A DNA stretch of 64,000 nucleotides, taken from contig CAWITA010000030.1 of assembly GCA_963838835.1 (NCBI GenBank), forward strand, positions 1 through 64,000, written 5' to 3'. This DNA is from Bog-473 sp963838835. GTDB taxonomy: Bacteria > Actinomycetota > Acidimicrobiia > Acidimicrobiales > RAAP-2. The notes under the pieces were generated by a model. It was not told the origin of the DNA. It saw only the letters and a program-made list of their open reading frames with translations, and made no database searches. The position numbers and the translations under genes were made by a program. How positions within the stretch are numbered: position 1 is the stretch's first letter; the number at the start of each line of letters is the position of its first letter. This document shows, in pieces, positions 26,453 through 34,224 of the stretch.

Positions 26453-27220
26453 GTGACGGCACAGGGGTTGACAAGCGTGCGTGAGCCTCAAACAGCGGAA
26501 GACCTCTACGCCTTGGATCCCTCCGACTTCACGGTCGCTCGGAACGCGCTCGTCAAGCGGCTGAAGTCCGCAGGAAAGGCCGATGAGGCCGCCCGCGCGT
26601 CGAAACTCCGTCGGCCACCGCCGACGGCATGGGCCCTGAACCAGGTGGCCCGGCAACAGCGGGAGCTGATCGAACTGCTTTTGGAATCCGGTCGGCAGCT
26701 GCGAGAGGCGACGTCTTCGGCGCTGGGAGGCGATCGCACCGGCCTGCCGGGGGCCCGTGCGACTGAGCGCGAGGCCATCGAGGCGGTCGTCGAGGCGGCG
26801 GCGCAACGACTCGAGAGTGCTGGCCTGCCGGCCGGCGACGAGCCACGACGGAGAATGGCCGAGACCTTGCGCTCCGCTACCGTCGACGAAGCCGTGGCGG
26901 CTCTCCTGGCCCGAGGTGCGCTCGAGGCCGACCAAGCGTCAGTCGGGTTCGTCTTGAGTCCCATTGTTTCGCCGCCGGATGAGGCCACGTCTTCGTCGGA
27001 CAGAAGCAGACAAGGCACGCGGGCGGCGGCGGCCAGAAGACACGAGGCGGCCCGCAAGCGGCTGGCGACCGAGATCGAGCAGCTGCAGGAGAAGGCGCGT
27101 GCTGCGCACCGCGCCGCCGACGAGGCCGCGACCTCTGCAGTGCGTCTCTCCCAACACGCCGCGGCAGCCGATGCGGCGCTCGCTGAGGCCGAGCAGCGCC
27201 TCGAGAGCCTCGGGCCCTAA
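26453..27220 (+). CDS. Alanine-rich coiled-coil protein of unknown function
   Basis: A 255-residue hydrophilic protein. The N-terminal block LYALDPSDFTVARNALVKRLKSAGK, EAARASKLRRPPPTAWALNQVARQ recurs in many actinobacterial hypothetical proteins. The rest is helical: a linker, then a C-terminal coiled coil (EIEQLQEKARAAHRAADEAATSAVRLSQHAAAADAALAEAEQRLESL). No enzyme motif, signal peptide or membrane segment is seen. The GTG at 26453 is the best start, with GTG 26480 as an alternative. Possibly a DNA- or chromatin-associated protein, but this is a guess. Confidence 0.65.
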   Translation: MTAQGLTSVREPQTAEDLYALDPSDFTVARNALVKRLKSAGKADEAARASKLRRPPPTAWALNQVARQQRELIELLLESGRQLREATSSALGGDRTGLPGARATEREAIEAVVEAAAQRLESAGLPAGDEPRRRMAETLRSATVDEAVAALLARGALEADQASVGFVLSPIVSPPDEATSSSDRSRQGTRAAAARRHEAARKRLATEIEQLQEKARAAHRAADEAATSAVRLSQHAAAADAALAEAEQRLESLGP

Positions 27221-27234
27221 CTCGCTCGGGTGCG

Positions 27235-27261
27235 ACCGTCCTTGCGGCGAACCCGGACGGT
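27235..27261 (+). terminator. Hairpin just after the coiled-coil gene
   Basis: ACCGTCC, a 13-base loop, then GGACGGT: a perfect 7-base stem 14 bases after the stop codon. There is no T-run, so this is a weak terminator at best. Confidence 0.35.
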
Positions 27262-27394
27262 TGGCGGCGGGGTACCCCCAGCGTGCCAAGTGGTGGAAGA
27301 CACGCTCCTCGCTGGACGAGAGACTCCCTTGTGCGTGCCCGTCCTTCGTAACGCCCAACTGGCACCCGTGCCATGCTCGCCGCCGTGCAGGCGA

Positions 27395-27438
27395 GGGGCG
27401 GGGTGATGCTCGTACACATGAAGCGATCACCCCGCCCC
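27395..27438. repeat. Perfect 13-base-pair hairpin between convergent genes
   Basis: GGGGCGGGGTGAT (27395-27407) pairs perfectly with ATCACCCCGCCCC (27426-27438) across an 18-base loop. It is in the 294-base gap between two convergent genes, where nothing else is seen. It may serve as a two-way terminator, though no T-tract follows on either strand, or as a structured RNA or element end. Confidence 0.6.
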
Positions 27439-27514
27439 AAATTCATGACTCGGGCGACTGTCGGCTGATACAACCTTTTTCGCCCACGGTCCGCGGTGGC
27501 CCGTCAGAACGGGA

Positions 27515-28057
27515 TCAGCGCTCGACGTGACCCGGAGCGGCAACCGCCTTCACCATGAGAAGGGCAGGGTTGTCCGAGTCCCAGAGATTCGGGAACTCCT
27601 CCAGCGGACGAAAGCCGTAGGCCTGGTAGAAGGCTCGAGTCTTCTCGTAGCCGACGTCGGGTTTGGACCCGCTCAACGTCTTGACCTGAAGGAACTCGAC
27701 CCCGGAGCGGGCAAGCATTGCTTCCGCGGTGCGGAGCATGATCCGGCCAATCCCGTTCCGGTGGTACTCGGGGAGAACGCCCATGACATAGACCTCTGCG
27801 GCATAGGGACCGTGAGACAGAATGGTCGCGATTCCAACGTCGTTCCCGCGGATCGAGGCGATCACCGACGGTGATCGATCCGCCATCGCCACAAAGTCGA
27901 CGACCGATTCGGGAATCCCGAACCAGTGGGGCAGGGCATCGAGGATCATCCGGCAGATCTCGCCGCTGCCGGACGTCTCGATTCGAGTCGCAATCTCCAG
28001 CGATTCCACCGCGACATCATGACCTGCCCACGGTGGCCCTTCCCGGAGTCGTCTCAC
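27515..28057 (-). CDS. GNAT-family N-acetyltransferase
   Basis: A 180-residue acetyltransferase. VGIATILSHGPYAAEVYVMGVLPEYHRNGIGRIML contains strand 4 and the Q/RxxGxG/A acetyl-CoA loop (RNGIGR). LQVKTLSGSKPDVGYEKTRAFYQAYGFRPLEEF is the usual C-terminal acceptor-side motif. The substrate is unknown; the ending resembles GNATs that act on small amines. The start at 28057 gives the full fold. The VOC gene ends 20 bases upstream on the same strand, so the two may be co-transcribed. Confidence 0.88.
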   Translation of the reverse strand: MRRLREGPPWAGHDVAVESLEIATRIETSGSGEICRMILDALPHWFGIPESVVDFVAMADRSPSVIASIRGNDVGIATILSHGPYAAEVYVMGVLPEYHRNGIGRIMLRTAEAMLARSGVEFLQVKTLSGSKPDVGYEKTRAFYQAYGFRPLEEFPNLWDSDNPALLMVKAVAAPGHVER

Positions 28058-28076
28058 CGCCGGTCACTCGGACGCA

Positions 28077-28490
28077 TCACCCAGTTGGCGCCCTCCAGAA
28101 GAACTCGAGCTGGATGTTGTCGGGATCGCGAAAGGTGAGCATCGCGTTCCGTGTGTACTCGGGCTCTTTGACCCCTGAGTGCTCGATGCCCAGCCGATTC
28201 AGCCTCGCCGCCCACTCGTCGAGGTCTTCTCGTCGGTCGACCAAGAACTCGAGGTGATCGAGTCCGGTACGCAACTCGTGAAAACGCTCCCGCTGATTGG
28301 CCTTGTGGCCAACGAGGCAGAGCACAAGCTGACTTCTCGGCTCGACGAGCGCGATGTACCGGAGCCCGCCGTCGGTCGCGGTGTAGTCGTACAGCTCCTC
28401 CAGGTCGAGCAGCGACGAATACCACAACGCACTGGTTCCTGGGTCGCGCACGGTCAGGTTGACTTCCACCCGGCCGGAGATCGAAGGCAT
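28077..28490 (-). CDS. VOC-family protein
   Basis: A 137-residue single-module vicinal-oxygen-chelate protein. VEVNLTVRDPGTSALWYSSLLDLEELYDY, LDHLEFLVDRREDLDEW and FRDPDNIQLEFFW carry the usual fold; the metal positions look like His in LDHLEF and Glu in QLEFFW. The first-strand position holds Asn (VNLTV) where His is common, so metal binding may be partial. Possibly a resistance or lyase-like protein. Confidence 0.85.
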   Translation of the reverse strand: MPSISGRVEVNLTVRDPGTSALWYSSLLDLEELYDYTATDGGLRYIALVEPRSQLVLCLVGHKANQRERFHELRTGLDHLEFLVDRREDLDEWAARLNRLGIEHSGVKEPEYTRNAMLTFRDPDNIQLEFFWRAPTG

Positions 28491-28620
28491 GGCAGGAGTT
28501 TCTCACCTCGAGTGAGAAACAGAAGGTGTCCCGCTCGCCGACCAGGTGAGAGGGCAGCTGTCCGAATCTCCGGTTGTGGACGGGGGGTACAACACGCGAG
28601 GACGCGATGCACTGTCTGGC

Positions 28621-29322
28621 TCACGTGCTGGGCGGACGAATCGAGGCATCCTCTGGGTTGGCGGCCCGCACGAAGGCGACGGGTGGATCGAGGTCAAGCA
28701 TGGACGACTCGATCTCGGAGAACCCGGCCCGTTCGAGCAGACCCGCCAGCTCGCTTGCTGCGGATCGAGAGGTGGCTTCGGTGGATCCGGGACAGCGTGG
28801 TTGCGTCACGAGCGCGATCTCCCCACCGCTGCGCAACAGGTGCCGGACCCCGCTGAGGCGAGCCTCCGGCTCGGGCCAGAATCCGACACTGTTGACGGCG
28901 AGGACGGCGTCGAACGGCAGGTCGAACGGTGGCGCCGACCCAATCTCCATCGGACCTTGTTCGTCACGCGGGTCCGGCAGCAGTTCCTCGACGGAGGCGC
29001 AGACGAGGCGGACCCGTCCCGATGTGACCGCGGCGGCATTACGTCGTCGAGCCTGGCGGAGCATGACGGTCGAATGGTCGACACCGACGACCAATCCTTC
29101 GGTGACGCGCCCGGCGAGGGCGGCGATGGCCACGCCGGGCCCACAACCCAGTTCCAGCACCCGGGCGTCGGTTTCGATGTCGAGCAATTCGGCGGCCCAT
29201 CGATTGCGGGCCACGTTCGAATGGCGGTGGCCCATGATCCAACCGACGGCGTGGCCGCCTGGACCGTTGGGGTGGTGGAACTGGCGCACAACAGCGCTGC
29301 GCGCTCGGCGTGCGGTTGTCAT
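28621..29322 (-). CDS. SAM-dependent methyltransferase, divergent from MerR
   Basis: A 233-residue class I methyltransferase. RVLELGCGPGVAIAALAG is motif I, VVGVDHSTVMLRQARRRN motif II, and FDAVLAVNSVGFWPEPEA motif IV with LLRSGGEIALVTQP after it. The N-terminus (GGHAVGWIMGHRHSNVARNRWA) resembles methyltransferases that act on small hydrophobic molecules. The ATG at 29322 lies seven bases after a -10, so the message is probably leaderless. It is controlled by the MerR protein encoded back-to-back, which suggests a detoxification role. Confidence 0.9.
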   Translation of the reverse strand: MTTARRARSAVVRQFHHPNGPGGHAVGWIMGHRHSNVARNRWAAELLDIETDARVLELGCGPGVAIAALAGRVTEGLVVGVDHSTVMLRQARRRNAAAVTSGRVRLVCASVEELLPDPRDEQGPMEIGSAPPFDLPFDAVLAVNSVGFWPEPEARLSGVRHLLRSGGEIALVTQPRCPGSTEATSRSAASELAGLLERAGFSEIESSMLDLDPPVAFVRAANPEDASIRPPST

Positions 29323-29329
29323 GGACCCC

Positions 29330-29360
29330 AGTAGACAACCTCGAGTACACTAGAGGTCAA
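29330..29360 (-). promoter_or_regulatory. MerR-type promoter with 19-base spacer and dyad operator
   Basis: On the minus strand: -35 TTGACC (29355-29360), a 19-base spacer, -10 TCTACT (29330-29335), then seven bases to the methyltransferase ATG. The spacer holds a dyad, ACCTCGAG-TACA-CTAGAGGT (29338-29357), with one mismatch. An over-long spacer with a central dyad is the signature of MerR-activated promoters, and the sequence is close to a SoxR box. Confidence 0.75.
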
Positions 29361-29792
29361 GTGTCCGAGCGTCTTCTTTCTATCGGCGAGCTCGCGGGCC
29401 GTACCGGCGTCGCCGTCACCGCGTTGCGCTACTACGACGAACTCGGTCTTGTTCAGCCAAAGACCCGGGCCTCCGGTCAACGCCGCTATGCCGAGTCCTC
29501 CGTCCGAACCGTCGGCGTCGTGCTGTTCCTGCGCGAGGTCGGATTCTCGTTGACAGAGATCGCCGATCTGATCACCGCCCGCACCCGCACGGGGCGCTGG
29601 TCGGCGCTGGTGGATCGCAAGCTCGCCCAACTGGCCGAACAGGAACGCCGGCTCATGGTCGCCCGGATCGCGTTGGAGCATGCCCGGGACTGCCCGGCGA
29701 AAGATCCGTCGCGCTGCCCACGATTCTGGTCGCTCATCGATGCTCTCTTGAGAGGCGAATCGCTCGAGGAAGGTCACGCCGGCTTGCACTGA
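29361..29792 (+). CDS. MerR-family regulator (SoxR-like group)
   Basis: A 143-residue activator with a GTG start at 29361. LSIGELAGRTGVAVTALRYYDELGLVQPKTRASGQRRY is the winged helix; FLREVGFSLTEIADLI and a long dimer helix follow. The C-terminus has CPAKDPSRCPRFW, a Cys pair spaced like SoxR-type sensing loops, though not the four-Cys iron-sulfur cluster, so redox or metal/thiol sensing is possible. It diverges from the methyltransferase over 38 bases, with the operator between them. Confidence 0.9.
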   Translation: MSERLLSIGELAGRTGVAVTALRYYDELGLVQPKTRASGQRRYAESSVRTVGVVLFLREVGFSLTEIADLITARTRTGRWSALVDRKLAQLAEQERRLMVARIALEHARDCPAKDPSRCPRFWSLIDALLRGESLEEGHAGLH

Positions 29793-29953
29793 CGTCTCGA
29801 GGAGAGAAGTTGCGACTCAAACTCATGGACGCGCAAAATCGCCTGAACCACACGACTGCCAAGCACCATGATGTGAGTGCAGAACGGTGAGTCACCATCG
29901 TGACGCAATCCGGCTCGTTCCGACGTTTCGGGACAAGCGCGTATCGTGATGGA

Positions 29954-30919
29954 ATGGAAAGTGCACCCGAGCTGGTGCAGTTGATGGAGCGACTGTTCCG
30001 ATCCTGGGCGGCTCGTGACCACGAGTCGGTGACAGAGGCCATCGCGCGCAGTCCAAGTGCGCTCGTGATCGGGACCGATCCCGAAGAATGGTGGGAGGAG
30101 GCGAAGGACTTCGCCGCCGTGTTACGGATCCAGTGGCAGGAGACGCCCCCCTTCACGTTCGAGTTCGGGGAGATCGTCGCCTGGAAGGAAGGAACCGTGG
30201 GGTGGGGAGCCGCCAGGTTCCACATCCACTTTGAAGAAATGCCCCCCATTCCCCTTCGATCAACGGTCGTCTTCCATGAGGAGGGAACGTATTGGCGCAT
30301 CGTCCAGTGGCACAACTCTGCCGCCATGGCCAACGAGCAGCTGGTCGGGGTTGTGCTCACCACCACCGTCGAGGAGATTCTCACAGAGGTTCAGGACGAG
30401 CAACCGCCGGTCTCGGCGATGGCGACAGATGGCTCGGTGACGATCGTCTTCACCGACATCGAGAACTCCACTGCCCTCATGGAGGCGCTTGGAGAGGATC
30501 GGTGGCTGGAGTTGCTCGAATGGCATGACCATGTCGTCAGGCAGCAAACGACCTTGTTCGGCGGCAGCGTCGTCAAGGGTCAAGGTGACGGGTTCATGTT
30601 GGCCTTCCCGGCGGCGGGTTCGGCCACGGCCTGCGCCATGGCCATCCAACGTGCCCTCAGTACAGGGTGGGAGAGCATTCCCGTGCCCGTTCGCATCGGG
30701 ATGCACAGCGGCAACGCCAAGGCAGAGGGCGGCGACTTCTTTGGCAGGACGGTCGTGATCGCGGCACGTATCGCAGGTGCCGCCGCTGGGGGAGAGATCT
30801 TGGCGTCGCAGGTCGTGCAACAAGACCTCAGCGGCGCGCTCCCGCTCGGCGGTGAGCGATCCCTCGACCTCAAAGGTTTGGTCGGTCACCACGCTGTCTT
30901 TCCTGTGCTCTGGCGGTAG
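29954..30919 (+). CDS. SnoaL-like domain fused to a class III nucleotide cyclase domain
   Basis: A 321-residue two-domain protein. Residues 1-130 are a SnoaL/NTF2-like pocket (LMERLFRSWAARDHESV, VGWGAARFHIHFE, WRIVQWHNS). Residues 150-320 are a class III adenylate/guanylate cyclase domain: IVFTDIENSTALMEALG (metal Asp), GSVVKGQGDGFMLAFPA (second Asp), VRIGMHSGNAKAEGGDFFG and VVIAARIAGAAAGGEIL (transition-state Arg). The Asn that normally precedes xAARI is Val here. Cyclase activity is therefore uncertain and it may be a nucleotide-binding sensor. An upstream GTG at 29900 is an alternative start. Confidence 0.85.
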   Translation: MESAPELVQLMERLFRSWAARDHESVTEAIARSPSALVIGTDPEEWWEEAKDFAAVLRIQWQETPPFTFEFGEIVAWKEGTVGWGAARFHIHFEEMPPIPLRSTVVFHEEGTYWRIVQWHNSAAMANEQLVGVVLTTTVEEILTEVQDEQPPVSAMATDGSVTIVFTDIENSTALMEALGEDRWLELLEWHDHVVRQQTTLFGGSVVKGQGDGFMLAFPAAGSATACAMAIQRALSTGWESIPVPVRIGMHSGNAKAEGGDFFGRTVVIAARIAGAAAGGEILASQVVQQDLSGALPLGGERSLDLKGLVGHHAVFPVLWR

Positions 30920-31144
30920 GACGCTCCGGCGGGTTGAAATTGCCGATCCGCTCGCGTTGGCCTGGTTACGGTGTGAGCGTTCCCGGCTCCAGTGGGAAAA
31001 GCGCCAGCCATTCCATGGTGAGAGAATCGCCTCATTCGTGGTGCCGGTCGTTCATTCCCGATGGCAAGCGCACGCGATGTCGAAGAAGTCCGACGGCTCT
31101 TGGCCCCCAGGGCGCCGCCGACCGTTGGATGGCAAGATACGGCG

Positions 31145-31648
31145 ATGACCCGAGAGCCAGCAGACACTTCCTCGACACCCGAACGCATGGAGGTGCAGCG
31201 CACGATTCGAGCCGAGCCGGAGCGGATCTTCAATCTGCTGCGTGACCCCGCGGGGCACGTCACGATCGACAGCTCCGGCATGTTGATGGACTCCACCGGC
31301 GAATCGGCCACGAAGGTCGGCGACGAGTTCGTCATCCACATGGACCGTGAAGCGCTGAACGACTACCCGATGGGCCTCTACGACGTGACCGTGACGATCA
31401 CGACGTTCGAGCCCGATCGCGAGATCGCCTGGACGATCTTGGGGCAGATCAAGCCCGCCATCGGGCACGTTTACGGCTACGTGCTCGAACCAGCCGAGAA
31501 CGGAACGCTCGTCACCTCGTACTACGACTGGTCGAACATCGATCCACAGTGGAGGGACGCCAACATCTTCCCGGTCATCCCCGAGTCCGCCCTGCGGGCC
31601 ACCCTGGGCATCCTCGAGCGGACGCTGACGCACTCGACGCAGTGGTGA
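31145..31648 (+). CDS. SRPBCC-family (polyketide cyclase-like) protein
   Basis: A 167-residue ligand-binding fold. MEVQRTIRAEPERIFNLLRDPAGH, VGDEFVIHMDREALNDYPMGLYDVTVTITTFEPDREIAW and TLVTSYYDWSNIDPQWRD match the START-like helix-grip fold. Such proteins bind hydrophobic molecules or catalyse ring closures. The start ATG at 31145 follows GATACGGCG. The frame is open further upstream but without family similarity. It is convergent with hypE. The 225 bases before it hold nothing recognised. Confidence 0.82.
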   Translation: MTREPADTSSTPERMEVQRTIRAEPERIFNLLRDPAGHVTIDSSGMLMDSTGESATKVGDEFVIHMDREALNDYPMGLYDVTVTITTFEPDREIAWTILGQIKPAIGHVYGYVLEPAENGTLVTSYYDWSNIDPQWRDANIFPVIPESALRATLGILERTLTHSTQW

Positions 31649-31678
31649 GTGCGTTGGGCTAGGCCGAGACCCCGCCGG

Positions 31679-32809
31679 TCAACAGATGCGGGGGAGCGGG
31701 TCTCCCACGAGCATGTCCACGATACGAGTTCCCCCCATGGCGGTCCGCAGCACCACGATGCCAGGCGGTTCGGCGTGGATGGCTCCCACCCGCACCGCCT
31801 CGGCCCCTCGCGGATGCGCTCGCATGGCGGCCAGCGCGCCGTCCGCCTCATCAGGTGGCACCACGGCGATCAGCTTTCCCTCGTTCGCCACGTAAAGAGG
31901 GTCGATTCCGAGGAGTTCGCAGGCGGCCGCGACGGCGGGCCGCACGGGCAGAGATGCTTCCTCGAGAACGACGGTCACGTCGGCGTCGCGGGCGAGCTCG
32001 TTGCAGACGGTGCCGACACCCCCGCGTGTCGAGTCGCGCAGCCATCGAGTGTTCGGGGCGACGGCGAGGAGGTCCTCCACCAGTCCGTGCAGGGGGGCGG
32101 TGTCCGACGCAATGTCCGCTTCGAGCGCCAGGTCGCCGCGGGCGAGCATGACAGCCGTCCCGTGGTCGCCCATGGTGCCCGAGGCGAGCACGACGTCGCC
32201 CACGGCCACCCTGGCCGCCCCCAGCTCGCGGCCGGCGGGAATCAGGCCCACCCCCGCCGTCGTGATGTACACGCCATCGGCCGCGCCGCGGTCGACCACC
32301 TTGGTGTCGCCCGTCACGACGGGGACGCCCGCGGCGGCGGCCGCCTCGGCCATGTCGGCGACGACCTCGCGTAGAACATCGATCGCCATGCCCTCCTCGA
32401 GCACGAAAGCGGCCGAGATCGCCGTCGGGCGCGCGCCCATCATGGCCAGGTCGTTGATGGTCCCGTGGACGGCCAAGTGGCCCGCGGAGCCGCCCGGGAA
32501 GCGCAGCGGTTTCACGACGTAGGAGTCGGTGCTGAAGGCGAGGCGCTCGCCGGACGGCAGGTCCACGACGGCGGCGTCGGTCAGCGGTGCGCGTTCCCCG
32601 CTCGTGGCCGGCGCGAAGGCGGGGAGGAACACGGCATCGAGGAGGGCCGCCGACGCCTTGCCACCCGCGCCGTGGGCGAGCGTGACGACCTCGTCCCGCA
32701 GGCGAGGCCGGCGACGCCGGAAGGCCTCGATGCGCCCGAACACCGCCGCCTCGCGGTCGGGGGGAGTCGTGCCCTTGCCGGCGGCTGGTTCGGGCGCGGT
32801 CTCGCTCAT
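31679..32809 (-). CDS. hypE: Hydrogenase maturation protein HypE
   Basis: A 376-residue HypE that dehydrates the carbamoyl group on its C-terminal Cys to thiocyanate, the source of the cyanide ligands of [NiFe] hydrogenase. It belongs to the PurM/ThiL/SelD ATP-binding fold: VTLAHGAGGKASAALL, FSTDSYVVKPLRFPGG, HGTINDLAMMGA, VTGDTKVVDRG and STRGGVGTVCNELA. The protein ends PRIC, keeping the essential terminal Cys. Residues 1-40 are an extra N-terminal stretch (PPDREAAVFGRIEAFRRRRP). Its ATG overlaps the SIS gene stop by four bases (ATGA). It is the last gene of the hyp operon. Confidence 0.97.
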   Translation of the reverse strand: MSETAPEPAAGKGTTPPDREAAVFGRIEAFRRRRPRLRDEVVTLAHGAGGKASAALLDAVFLPAFAPATSGERAPLTDAAVVDLPSGERLAFSTDSYVVKPLRFPGGSAGHLAVHGTINDLAMMGARPTAISAAFVLEEGMAIDVLREVVADMAEAAAAAGVPVVTGDTKVVDRGAADGVYITTAGVGLIPAGRELGAARVAVGDVVLASGTMGDHGTAVMLARGDLALEADIASDTAPLHGLVEDLLAVAPNTRWLRDSTRGGVGTVCNELARDADVTVVLEEASLPVRPAVAAACELLGIDPLYVANEGKLIAVVPPDEADGALAAMRAHPRGAEAVRVGAIHAEPPGIVVLRTAMGGTRIVDMLVGDPLPRIC

Positions 32810-33500
32810 GCCGACAGCCTCATCCCCTTCGGCGAATGCTCCGGGAGGTGGCGCTGGACGGATTCCCAGACGGCGAGCGTGAGCGCGTCCTGGGTCTCTT
32901 GTATCCGGTGGACGCTCTCGGATCGCACGATCAGGCAGTGGTCGACGGCGTCGCTGACCGCCATGCCGGATCCCTCGTAGCCGCAGAGGCCCACCGTGAG
33001 GAGTCCCCGCCGCGCCGCTTCCTCGAAGGCGCGCAACATGTTCGCCGAATCCCCGCTGGTGGAGAAGCCAACGGCGATGTCACCCGCCTTGGCGTGGGCG
33101 ATCAGCTGGCGCGAGAAGACCAGCTCGAAGCCGACGTCGTTGGAAAGGGCGGTGAGGACGGCCTGGTCGTCCACGAGTGACAGACGCGGGCAGCGGACGA
33201 CCGTGCGGGGGATGACGGAACAGCTCGGCCGTCCCCTCGCACGTCGGTGGCGCTTCCGCCGTTCCCGAAGGCGAAGAGGCGGCCCCCCTGGACGAAGCGG
33301 TCCGCCATGGCGCTGCCCACGCGTTCCACCGCGTCCGCGCACCGTTCGAGGGTCGCCACGCGCAGCGCCTCGCTCTCCTCGATCTTCGCCCTGGCGGAGC
33401 ACACGAGATCCGTCAGGAGTCCGTGCACGTCGCGCTCTTCGGACTCGATGAAGGGGTAGAGGAAGCCCGTGGGCTCGGGGGCGTCCGCCGTGTCACTCAT
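32806..33500 (-). CDS. SIS-domain protein (phosphoheptose-isomerase-like) in the hyp operon, two frameshifts
   Basis: About 230 residues when rebuilt, resembling GmhA. It starts MSDTADAPEPTGFLYPFIES, then ADAVERVGSAMADRFVQGGR, LFAFGNGGSATD (phosphosugar loop), a shifted stretch reading ELFRHPP, and ALSNDVGFELVFSRQLIAHAKAGDIAVGFSTSGDS and LLTVGLCGYEGSGMAVSDAVDHCLIV. Frame changes fall near 33240 and 33185. GmhA makes heptose phosphate for lipopolysaccharide, which actinobacteria lack, so its place between hypE and a SIS-HypC gene points to another sugar-phosphate role tied to hydrogenase maturation. Stop and starts overlap on both sides. Confidence 0.85.
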
Positions 33501-34224
33501 CTCGGGACGACCCGGTGAGGCTGGTGACCGCGACGCCGGCGTGCACCAGGACGAGGTCGCCGGGGCGCAGATCGTCGACCAGACGGCCGTCGACCTGCTC
33601 GGCGTGCCCACCCGCCAGGACCTCGATCCGGCCCTCGGCCAGCACGGAGCGGACCTCGGCCACCCGGCCCTCGTCGGCGCAGGTGATGCACACCTCGTCG
33701 TCGCACGACGAGTCCTCTCTCAGCAGTCCGGGGTGCTCGAAGACGACGTGGGTCAGCTCCCAGAGCAAGTGATAGAGGAGCACGAGCTCACCCGAGCGTG
33801 CCGCCAGCGCCGGCACGGTGTCGTCGAACCAGACGACGTGGTCCGCGCGGGGTGTCCTCTCCCGTCTCGGGCCGCCGACCGGTGCCCAGCCAGAGGCTGG
33901 TCAGGCCCCAGGCGTCGGCGCGGGCCACCAGGTCGCAGGCCACCTGGTCGCTTGCGGTGCTGACGACCAGCAGGACGTCGCCGGGCCGGGCCAGCAGCCG
34001 GACGGACTCGGCTGCGCCCGCTGCGTCCACGCTGACCGCCGGAGCACGCGCTTGCCGACGATGACCGGGTGCACGAACTCCACCGCGACGTGGCGGGCGT
34101 GGGCCGGCCACTGCGGCGCCACGCACCACATGGTGGCGCCCGCGGCGAAGCGGCGAGCCAGCGAGAGGGCAGCCGAGGCCAGGTCCTCGGCCGGGCCCGG
34201 TGCGGCGACGACCATGCTCGCCAC
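33493..34224 (-). CDS. SIS-like domain fused to a HypC-like domain, two frameshifts
   Basis: About 243 residues when rebuilt, from the GTG sharing a base with the hypF stop (or the ATG at 34215). The N-terminal 165 residues look SIS-like: DLASAALSLARRFAAGATMW, then after a shift near 34050 DVLLVVSTASDQVACDLVARADAWG, and after a shift near 33850 HVVWFDDTVPALA and LYHLLWELTHVVFEHPGLL. The last 75 are HypC-like: CDDEVCITCADEGRVAEV, VDGRLVDDLRPGDLVLVHAGVAV. HypC's essential Cys normally follows the initiator Met; here the Cys residues are internal. It overlaps the next SIS gene by eight bases. It would be a second, unusual HypC-type chaperone. Confidence 0.75.
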
